Source: a virus
IMG/VR virus record: IMGVR_UViG_3300006919_008388
Location: 1 to 20,654 of that record
Direction: 5' to 3' (one strand)
Length of the DNA stretch: 20,654 nt
This document shows positions 14,602-20,654 of this stretch, piece after piece. The position numbers and the translations under genes are program-made. Within the stretch, counting starts at the first letter, position 1. The number at the start of each line of letters is the position of its first letter. The notes beneath the pieces are model-generated. The model ran no database searches. It saw only the letters and a program-made list of their open reading frames with translations, and was not told the DNA's origin.

Positions 14602-14897
14602 TGAAGAAGTTTATTTTTGGAAATAACGTTTTTACTCCACTAGACACTGTCCTTGGCATTGACTGTGGAACAACCGATCAAATACACGTAACCTGTCTTA
14701 ATCACAATAAAGAAGCTGGAGGAGCGACTGGTGGTCTAAACAACAGCGAATATGTGATTACCGTTACAGCGGGATCAAATATCGAGGTAGCCACTGCTTT
14801 GATTGAAACTATGAATTTTGGAAAGCTTGAGATCATTGATCTATCGGCTTTTAATAGTAAGGTTTCTTCAGTCACGTTCGCCGCGACCCCATCATAA
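14601..14897 (+). CDS. Small virion protein, possible paralogue of the LamG protein N-terminal domain
   Basis: 98 residues, TAATG-coupled at both ends. It begins MKKFIFGNNVFTPLDTV, continues with VLGIDCGTTDQIHVTCLN, then a Gly/Asn turn and YVITVTAGSNIEVATALIETM, KLEIIDLSAF and a last strand. The next gene starts MKKFFLFRREQITLLST and has an equivalent block ISVSCKEGKEMNLMESVMN at 72-90, suggesting that both carry the same small domain. The repeated MKKF start, same order and adjacency support duplication, but overall identity is low by eye. Function unknown; likely a capsid-associated subunit sharing a binding surface with its neighbour. Confidence 0.6.
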   Translation: MKKFIFGNNVFTPLDTVLGIDCGTTDQIHVTCLNHNKEAGGATGGLNNSEYVITVTAGSNIEVATALIETMNFGKLEIIDLSAFNSKVSSVTFAATPS

Positions 14898-16135
14898 TGA
14901 AGAAGTTTTTTCTGTTTAGGAGGGAGCAAATTACACTGCTGTCAACAAAATCATCTGATGATGGTGTAGGCCTAAGTGTGATTGCCCTTCCTGCAGATAA
15001 ACTTTCATTTATGACCTCAACACTGGGGAAGGTTCATTTTAACTTTGACGACGCTAGTATATACGACTATGCGACACTTTCTGAAGGAAAAGTAATTGAC
15101 AAAACAAACATTTCTGTATCCTGCAAAGAAGGAAAAGAGATGAATCTTATGGAGTCTGTCATGAACTTTATGTCTGCTAATGACAAAAGAAACGTACTTA
15201 AGTTTGACTCCGTAAAAAAAGAAGCAACTCTAAAAGACGCTAAAATAGAGGGCTTCGAAGATGTGTCCACTATCATCAATGCAACTCCTGTAGACATAGT
15301 AACTCAAAAGTCAACGGGGTCTGGAGATAGACAAGTTGGAATTCCAACTGTTATAGCGGACATAGATTTTCTGTCAGAACAAAATGTCCCAGAGTTAGAT
15401 TTCAACGAAGTCAACCTGCCCTCAAGTGCTGGTCAACACATAGCAAGCTGGGAAAACTCTGGACTATTAGGGGCAACCCATAGAGCGTCTGATGAAGGTG
15501 TAAGTAATACTTTGACCGTCGCATCGAATTCGGTATCGACCCTGTCAGCAGACATAGTGCCAGGAAACTACTTTAGCCTAGCTAATACATATACATCTGG
15601 AGCAGATTATACTATTTACATTGCATTTGGACTAGAAAGCTACGTAAACATATATGAGTTTTTTGGTGGGAGTGAGTGCAAGGGCTTTGCTAATGGCGTT
15701 AGCGACATTTTCTCTATTAGGCATAAAGACAGGTTCGGAGCTCCAGCATTCGTAAACACAAACAACAATAATGAAAACACCCTTGAGTATAGGTTCCCAA
15801 GCCCTACCCTTGAAACATCTAATACAAGAGAGAAGCAAACAATGTATGTCTTTGTAATAAGAAGAGACAGAGACAACAACATTTTCATGCATAACTTTAG
15901 GGGAGATGTAGTAGGTGTTATACCCGCAAAAACAGGAGGATCTAATACAACTAGCGGAAGAACAGACGGTGCCCTAGAAATAGCTTATTTTGCAGGAATT
16001 TCTGGAGAATATTCTTTTCAAGGAAAATTGGCTAGATTTGGTGTAATAGCTAGGGATATAGGGGCTAATTCCGCCCGAACACTGTCTCAAAGTCTATACA
16101 AAAAATACGCAAACAATTATTCAAGTTTTAATTAA
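14897..16135 (+). CDS. Virion protein with LamG/concanavalin-like C-terminal domain
   Basis: 412 residues. Residues 1-120 form an alpha/beta domain (MKKFFLFRREQI, then KVHFNFDDASIYDY, ISVSCKEGKEMNLMESVMNF, VLKFDSVKKEATL) that may also make up the preceding gene. A linker to about 176 follows. Residues about 177-412 are beta-rich: SSAGQHIASWENSG, NYFSLANTYTSGADYTIYIAF, TMYVFVIRRDRDNN, and EYSFQGKLARFGVIARDIG (371-389) with a terminal helix LSQSLYKKYANNY. That end is typical of LamG / concanavalin A-like jelly rolls, which bind glycans. It would decorate the capsid or a fibre and bind polysaccharide. It starts at TAATG with the upstream gene and lies 7 bases before the AT-hook gene. Confidence 0.65.
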   Translation: MKKFFLFRREQITLLSTKSSDDGVGLSVIALPADKLSFMTSTLGKVHFNFDDASIYDYATLSEGKVIDKTNISVSCKEGKEMNLMESVMNFMSANDKRNVLKFDSVKKEATLKDAKIEGFEDVSTIINATPVDIVTQKSTGSGDRQVGIPTVIADIDFLSEQNVPELDFNEVNLPSSAGQHIASWENSGLLGATHRASDEGVSNTLTVASNSVSTLSADIVPGNYFSLANTYTSGADYTIYIAFGLESYVNIYEFFGGSECKGFANGVSDIFSIRHKDRFGAPAFVNTNNNNENTLEYRFPSPTLETSNTREKQTMYVFVIRRDRDNNIFMHNFRGDVVGVIPAKTGGSNTTSGRTDGALEIAYFAGISGEYSFQGKLARFGVIARDIGANSARTLSQSLYKKYANNYSSFN

Positions 16136-16142
16136 ATAAATA

Positions 16143-16955
16143 ATGACACAAACAAAGAGGGCTCCTGGTAGGCCTAAAGCTACCAGCCAAACAGCTTCAA
16201 ATAAGACTGAAGTAAAAAAACAATTCAAGCGCAGAGTTGATGCTCCTACTCACAAGGTGTACCAGCTTGTTAACGGTGGAGGCATTGTTTATATGCTTCA
16301 GACTAAAGGAATCTCCATGTACGATGAGGAGACTGAAACTATGCGAGAGCTTAGGTACTGCCCTTCAGAACACGCCATTTGGGCTGATGAGCAGACGGAC
16401 AACGCAGTAAGAAAACCGATTCTTTTTAGAGATGGAAATCTTCTTGTGAAGAAGGAGGAGCCAAATCTTATGGCCTATCTTGATAAGCATCCTCAGAACG
16501 TAGCCAACGGTGGCAGTACGTTTAAAGTCCTTGACAAGAAACTTGATGCAGAGAAAGAGATGCAAACAGAGTTTAAGCTTCTTGACGCCATATCAATGGT
16601 CAGAGACAAAGACATCAATGATCTTCTTCCTGTTGCCGTTTTCTTTAATGTAAACGCGAATGCGGGAAGTTCTGAGATCAGACACAACTTGCTTCGCATA
16701 GCAAAAAAGTCACCAGATAAGTTTATATCTGCATTTGACGATCCTTCAGTTAAGGCAAAGTCTCTAATTTATCAGGCAAAAGAATACAACATACTGAAGA
16801 TTAATGAAGAGGGAGCTTACTGGTTTGACAGTGACAAAATGATTATTGCCAATCCGTCTGGGGCAAACTGTATAGACACTTTAACCAAGTATTGTCTTAC
16901 TGAAAGAGGATCTACTGTTCTTTCTGCTTTGGAAGAGCACATAGATAAACTTTGA
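16143..16955 (+). CDS. Conserved phage protein with N-terminal AT-hook-like motif
   Basis: 270 residues. The first 35 residues are basic and flexible, with KRAPGRPK (5-12) matching the core of an AT-hook (Gly-Arg-Pro flanked by basic residues), then KKQFKRRVD. After this comes a folded part: THKVYQLVNGGGIVYMLQTKG, ELRYCPSEHAIWADEQ, an alpha-rich middle (KVLDKKLDAEKEMQTEFKLL), INDLLPVAVFFNVN, and helices AKSLIYQAKEYNIL and TKYCLTERGSTVLSALEEH. A minor-groove-binding tail suggests contact with DNA, possibly an internal or head-completion protein. It is the last gene before a terminator, so it ends the capsid unit. I do not recognise the folded part. Confidence 0.6.
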   Translation: MTQTKRAPGRPKATSQTASNKTEVKKQFKRRVDAPTHKVYQLVNGGGIVYMLQTKGISMYDEETETMRELRYCPSEHAIWADEQTDNAVRKPILFRDGNLLVKKEEPNLMAYLDKHPQNVANGGSTFKVLDKKLDAEKEMQTEFKLLDAISMVRDKDINDLLPVAVFFNVNANAGSSEIRHNLLRIAKKSPDKFISAFDDPSVKAKSLIYQAKEYNILKINEEGAYWFDSDKMIIANPSGANCIDTLTKYCLTERGSTVLSALEEHIDKL

Positions 16956-16973
16956 TCTATTACTAAATAGTGC

Positions 16974-17008
16974 AAAGAGAGAGGGGCCAATAGCCCCTCT
17001 TTCTTTTT
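16974..17008 (+). terminator. Rho-independent terminator after the capsid unit
   Basis: Arms AGAGGGGC (16980-16987) and GCCCCTCT (16993-17000) flank the loop CAATA. The stem can extend outward to about 14 bp (AAAGAG with TTTCTTT, one G-U pair), followed by a T-rich tract TTCTTTTT. It lies about 20 bases after the stop of the AT-hook gene and ends next to the following promoter box, marking a clean unit boundary. Confidence 0.85.
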
Positions 17009-17009
17009 G

Positions 17010-17017
17010 TATATTTG
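17010..17017 (+). promoter_or_regulatory. Bacteroidota-type -7 promoter box before the neck genes
   Basis: TATATTTG followed by CTTT and the ATG at 17022. It matches TAnnTTTG and the same word seen at 3280, 9924 and 11090. The box starts within the terminator T-tract region, so no separate -33 element fits because the terminator stem occupies that place. Only four bases separate box and start codon. Confidence 0.75.
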
Positions 17018-17021
17018 CTTT

Positions 17022-17759
17022 ATGATTAGTGTTATAGAGATATTTAATGTAGTCAGAGACATTGCAAACAAAGAGCAAAAAGGCTTTGTTACGCCTGAGG
17101 TATTTAATACTTTTGCTGACATAGCTCAAAAGAATATCTTTAACGAGATGTTTAAAGAGCTTCTGTTGGGTCAACAGGTTAGGAGGCAGGGAATAGATCC
17201 AGGTCGATACAAAGGGGCTAAAAAAAATGTGCTTGAAGATCTATCTAGATATATTCAAGAGCAAGTACTGATCGGAGGCGGCGGCAACGTACTCGCTAAT
17301 GAAGACGTCACCCCTTTTGATAAGCCGCAAGATTTCGCTAGATTGATATCTCTTAGGACAGAAGCGAACGTGACGGTTGAAGTAATGCAGGACACAGAGA
17401 AGGTGTCTAGAATCTTAAACAGCAGGCTGTCATACCCTACAGAAGAATTTCCTGTGGCATCAATACAGGATGATATTAGGGTTTACCCAGGCGGTCTAGA
17501 CGTTATAATAAGGTATTACAGGCAGCCAACCTCTTTGAATAACGGTGTCTTAGACGTAAATTCATTGCCCACTTACTCTGTTAGTACGTCTGCTTTTGAT
17601 CCAGGGACTTATATAGTCAACCCTTTAGACATTAGAGATTTTGACCTTCCAAACCACTACAAGAGTGAAGTAACAACAGAGATTCTAAAGCTGATTGGGG
17701 TTAGGCTTAGAGATTCTGACATATTTAGCTACACCAACTCTGAAGACGCTGCAGAATGA
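17022..17759 (+). CDS. Neck/ring protein (crAss-like type)
   Basis: 245 residues from ATG 17022; a longer reading from TTG 17007 includes the promoter box and was rejected. The N-terminus (VIEIFNVVRDIANKEQKGFVTPEVFNTFADIAQ) is a helical motif with Asn-Lys, Gly-Phe/Tyr, Pro and Phe-Asn that I associate with ring/stabilisation proteins next to the portal in crAss-like phages. Later come PQDFARLISLRTEA, VSRILNSRLSYPTEEFPVA, and GGLDVIIRYYRQPT. Such a protein would sit between portal and tail in a short-tailed virion. The last 4 bases overlap the following gene (ATGA). It begins the unit after the terminator, together with the second neck gene. The family call is by pattern only. Confidence 0.55.
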   Translation: MISVIEIFNVVRDIANKEQKGFVTPEVFNTFADIAQKNIFNEMFKELLLGQQVRRQGIDPGRYKGAKKNVLEDLSRYIQEQVLIGGGGNVLANEDVTPFDKPQDFARLISLRTEANVTVEVMQDTEKVSRILNSRLSYPTEEFPVASIQDDIRVYPGGLDVIIRYYRQPTSLNNGVLDVNSLPTYSVSTSAFDPGTYIVNPLDIRDFDLPNHYKSEVTTEILKLIGVRLRDSDIFSYTNSEDAAE

Positions 17760-18580
17760 ATTATACTCCATTAAGAAATATTATAGACGACTACATTATT
17801 ACTCTTGACACTGACGACTTTGCCAGCGGGGGCTCTGATGTAGCAATTAGAAATTTCGCTCTTAGAGGAATAAGAGAGATAGGTTTTGATGTGACCCCTA
17901 GAATAAAGTCACTAAAATTACCTGTTACTACTCAAGACGAGGTTGTCCTGCCAGAAGACTTTGTAGACATTGTCAAGATTGGTGTAGTAAGTAGTGACAA
18001 CATACTTTATGTATTTGGAAACAACAAGAACATAAACAAGTCTAGAAGCATACCTAACCCAGCCGCTGAGGCGGTGTCTGCGGCGGGGCCGTTAGACATT
18101 GCTGAAAACATTGTGGCAGACAAGATTGATGACAAGGGTGCAACTCTTGGATTTGACACCTCAACAAACAACAGTTGGGACTCATATCTATTTAGAAATT
18201 ACATATACGAGGGGCAAGTAGGAATGATGTATGGCGTGGGTGGTGGACACCTGTACGGAGAATACAGAGTGAATCTTGATCAAAATAGGATTGAATTGTC
18301 TACAAACAATTCTTTTTCTGAAGTGGTATTGGAGTATATAGCAGACGAAGCAAGAAACACAGACCCCATGGTCCACGTGTACGCCGAAGAAGCCCTTAGG
18401 TGCTACATCTATTACAAAATGTGTGAAAGAAAATCTAATGTCCCTGCAAACGAAAAGGCCAGGGCTAGATCTGAGTTTTACAACGAAAGAAGAAAGGCTA
18501 AGGCTAGGCTGAACAACTTTACCAAAGAGGAGGCCATGAAGGTTATTAGAAAGAACTATAAGCAATCTCCTAAGTACTAA
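17756..18580 (+). CDS. Neck/head-to-tail connector protein (second ring type)
   Basis: 274 residues. The N-terminal part (LRNIIDDYIITLDTDDFA, DVAIRNFALRGIREIGFDV) is helical; the middle is beta (IKSLKLPVTTQDEVVLPEDF, NNILYVFGN-like, GGHLYGEYRV). The C-terminus EEALRCYIYYKMCERK, KARARSEFYNERRKAKARL, FTKEEAMKVI is a basic helix set, as in P22 gp4-like and tail-tubular-type connectors that sit under the portal. All 18 Arg codons are AGA or AGG, in contrast with the capsid gene. It overlaps the first ring gene by 4 bases and shares TAATG with the next. Helices plus a beta core and position between a ring gene and a muzzle-type gene support the connector role. The exact subtype is uncertain. Confidence 0.6.
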   Translation: MNYTPLRNIIDDYIITLDTDDFASGGSDVAIRNFALRGIREIGFDVTPRIKSLKLPVTTQDEVVLPEDFVDIVKIGVVSSDNILYVFGNNKNINKSRSIPNPAAEAVSAAGPLDIAENIVADKIDDKGATLGFDTSTNNSWDSYLFRNYIYEGQVGMMYGVGGGHLYGEYRVNLDQNRIELSTNNSFSEVVLEYIADEARNTDPMVHVYAEEALRCYIYYKMCERKSNVPANEKARARSEFYNERRKAKARLNNFTKEEAMKVIRKNYKQSPKY

Positions 18581-20654
18581 TGATAGACAAGAGGCTTCCT
18601 AGATATCTAAATAACTCTTTGGACTCTAGAATAAGAGGTGTCGATGAAATGATCGACGCTTTAAACGTCCTTATAACTGGAGATTCTGGTTTTTCTGCTG
18701 ACGGAAACACTACTGGAGACGCAGGAGTTTTAAAGCCAATAAAAGGAAACGGAGTTGTTCCTAATATAAATAACTACTTCGAACCTCTATATCAAAAGGT
18801 TGTTATAGGAGCGGTAGAAGACGTTAAGTATGGATACATATACTTCTTTTTGTATTCCCAGCTGGCATCAGAAATGGGTGTCTACAGAATTCCAATTATA
18901 GGAGATGATGCTGGGGCAATGCAAAGGGTTTTTTCTAGCGCTCAATTTAATTTTGACGCTGACGGCTTTGTAAAGGCCGATATTGTACATATAAATCCTC
19001 AGAATGCAAGCGAAGAGGAGAGGACGATATTATATTTTACAGACAATAAGAACGAGCCAAGAAGACTCGATGTAAACAGAGTGTTAGCAGATCAATGGGG
19101 TGTTGATTATGATCAATTTGACATAGAAGATGCAATATGCGCCTGCCCCAAGTCTCCAGTTTATCCTCCAACATGGAACTTTACTCTTGATCCAGATAGG
19201 GATAAAAGTTTGTTTGAGGGGGCGGCTCCTTTCCAATACGCTTATCAAAATATATATTATAGTGGAGAAGAAAGCGCCATAAGCACGTACAGTACTTATG
19301 CTGTTCCTCCGTCTGAGTTGAATCAAGGGAATTCAACAGACATAGTTGTAGAGAATACTTGCACTATAAGAGTTCCAAGAGAGGGATATTCGAGGGAGGT
19401 AGAGTACATTAGGCTGCTTGCTAAAAACTTTGAAACAAAAACTTTTTACATAATAGATGAAGTAAGGGCCGACGTTACTGACGGAGCTAACTTCACTGAA
19501 TTCACGTTTTTTAACGACAGAATACTTACGGGAGTACCAGAGTTTGAGGTGACTAAGCAGTTTGACAACCTGCCTAGAAGAGCTCTCGCACAAACAACTA
19601 GCGAGAACCGACTATTCTACGGAAACTACGTTGAAGGGTTTGATCAAATCGAGGTGGACGCAAAATTAGCAGTTGGTTATAGAGAGCGTGGTCAAGACTT
19701 TCAGAACTCTACAATAAAGTTAGAGCCCAAAGTTTTTAATGTATCTGACCCTAGCTTTTTAAATCAGGGGGAGATAACAAATGTCGCTTCAGGATTTCGT
19801 ATTAGTCAGCTGAACTTCCCCGCTACAGTACCAGCAGGAACTATTATAAACCTGAATGTTGTAATATATCCGAAAAAAAACTTTGCGATATACGATGGAA
19901 GAACTAGCTTTCATCCTATTCCATTAGAAGGAAATACAGAAAGTATTCCAGGTAGTAATGCAGTTATTGGTGACCCGAATGTTTCAGTGTCTTCTATATA
20001 TCTAGATGCTCCTAATGGGGCGTCTGATCTTGACGGAATGCCGTCTGTTTTGTATGCTGGATGTTTTAACAATGAACCAACAAGAAATCTTTCTAGCTTT
20101 GGAGGCTCATCATCGGCGACATGGCACGTTGAGGCTGGAGACTTAGCAGGGACAGCTGTAGCAGCAGCTTACGGGACGTCTTCAGAAAATGCACTTATGA
20201 TAAAGGGGACATCCCTTAACTTTTCTCTTTCAGTAGAGGTTAATACCCCCATCACTTCTGCTAATGCAAACCTTCCAGGAATGCTTATAAATGCGTTAAC
20301 TGGAAATCAAGTTCCGCAGTTTAACGTAATAGAAAACAGCACTACATACTCTTACTCTTACGACCTAAATATACCTAACAAGGCGGTAATAGACTATACA
20401 GATAGCGAGTATTCTTTAATATCAGGGGTTGTTCGTGGAGGGTCAAATCTTAACGGAACCAGCACCCCAATAAAGCAGCCCCCACTGGGCTCTATTATTG
20501 TAAACTCTGCTGACGTAAACTTTAGAATAGTCAAGAGTGTTAGTGATCCAGTTGCTTTTGTTCTGGACGTAGTAAGCATTGACAATGTAACTACAAAGAC
20601 CTGTATTCCAGACCTTCTAATAGATAAAAGCAGCTCACAGGGGGAATTAGCAAA
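18580..20654 (+). CDS. Tail stabilisation / muzzle-type protein, 3' partial
   Basis: The frame runs open for 691 codons from the TAATG start to the window edge with no stop, so the C-terminus is missing. The N-terminus MIDKRLPRYLNNSLDSRIRG and VDEMIDALNV is the start seen in P22 gp10-like and crAss-like stabilisation (muzzle) proteins, followed by a Gly-rich turn and VLKPIKGNGVVP. The rest is mostly beta: KYGYIYFFLYSQ, GVYRIPIIG, ILYFTDNKNEPRRLD, FQYAYQNIYYSGEESAI, EVEYIRLLAKN, NRLFYGNYVEGFDQIEVD. It follows two neck genes, where such a protein closes the nozzle of a short tail. NEPRRLD with TDN is a propeller-like strand motif of these proteins. The role is inferred from order and N-terminal motif. 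The full length cannot be seen. Confidence 0.6.
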   Translation, partial: MIDKRLPRYLNNSLDSRIRGVDEMIDALNVLITGDSGFSADGNTTGDAGVLKPIKGNGVVPNINNYFEPLYQKVVIGAVEDVKYGYIYFFLYSQLASEMGVYRIPIIGDDAGAMQRVFSSAQFNFDADGFVKADIVHINPQNASEEERTILYFTDNKNEPRRLDVNRVLADQWGVDYDQFDIEDAICACPKSPVYPPTWNFTLDPDRDKSLFEGAAPFQYAYQNIYYSGEESAISTYSTYAVPPSELNQGNSTDIVVENTCTIRVPREGYSREVEYIRLLAKNFETKTFYIIDEVRADVTDGANFTEFTFFNDRILTGVPEFEVTKQFDNLPRRALAQTTSENRLFYGNYVEGFDQIEVDAKLAVGYRERGQDFQNSTIKLEPKVFNVSDPSFLNQGEITNVASGFRISQLNFPATVPAGTIINLNVVIYPKKNFAIYDGRTSFHPIPLEGNTESIPGSNAVIGDPNVSVSSIYLDAPNGASDLDGMPSVLYAGCFNNEPTRNLSSFGGSSSATWHVEAGDLAGTAVAAAYGTSSENALMIKGTSLNFSLSVEVNTPITSANANLPGMLINALTGNQVPQFNVIENSTTYSYSYDLNIPNKAVIDYTDSEYSLISGVVRGGSNLNGTSTPIKQPPLGSIIVNSADVNFRIVKSVSDPVAFVLDVVSIDNVTTKTCIPDLLIDKSSSQGELA

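Noticed and set aside
17007-17021. TTG start extending the first neck protein by five residues
   Set aside because: It lies between terminator T-tract and promoter box; transcription would start after it.

Overview
The window is a near-gapless, entirely plus-strand block of 24 coding regions from the structural (late) region of a tailed bacteriophage. The host is very probably a member of the Bacteroidota, perhaps a marine flavobacterium. Four transcription-unit boundaries carry TATATTTGC, matching the Bacteroidota -7 consensus TAnnTTTG. Start codons follow A-rich leaders rather than Shine-Dalgarno sites. AGA/AGG dominates arginine codons in several genes. The first, partial gene ends in a type B type-IX-secretion (CHU_C / gliding-motility C-terminal) domain, which is specific to that phylum. 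No tRNA, insertion sequence, CRISPR array or integrase was seen, and no gene-free stretch exceeds about 80 bases.

Layout. (1) 1-3279: the 3' end of a CHU_C-domain surface protein, a glycosyltransferase-like protein and the large terminase, all overlapping. (2) 3280-9888: the first TATATTTGC box, a long portal protein with a Gln-rich C-terminal coiled coil, then a fibre cassette: a BppU-N-like beta protein, a collagen-like fibre of about 120 Gly-X-Y triplets with C1q-like C-terminal domain(s), an RCC1-like propeller fibre and a small acidic protein. (3) 9924-11084: the second box and five small genes, four of them basic (Lys/Arg-rich) and one with a membrane segment and coiled coil like a small holin. 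(4) 11090-16955: the third box, a small virion protein, a 21-codon micro-ORF, an acidic scaffold, the major capsid protein followed by a strong hairpin, three further virion proteins including a LamG-like one, and an AT-hook protein, closed by a rho-independent terminator. (5) 17010-20654: the fourth box directly after the terminator, two neck (ring) proteins and a very long stabilisation/muzzle-type tail protein that runs off the right edge.

Taken together the genes make, fill and decorate a capsid and build its neck: terminase and portal package DNA, scaffold and major capsid protein form the head, ring and muzzle proteins close it, and several glycan-binding or fibre proteins cover the surface. 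Portal and terminase length and the ring-ring-muzzle order resemble short-tailed crAss-like (Crassvirales-type) phages. This is an inference from protein features and was not tested by a search. The least expected items are the phage-linked T9SS domain, the fibre cassette between portal and capsid genes, the cluster of tiny basic proteins, and the codon-use switch in the major capsid gene (17 of 19 Arg codons CGN, against 0 of 18 in the second neck gene).
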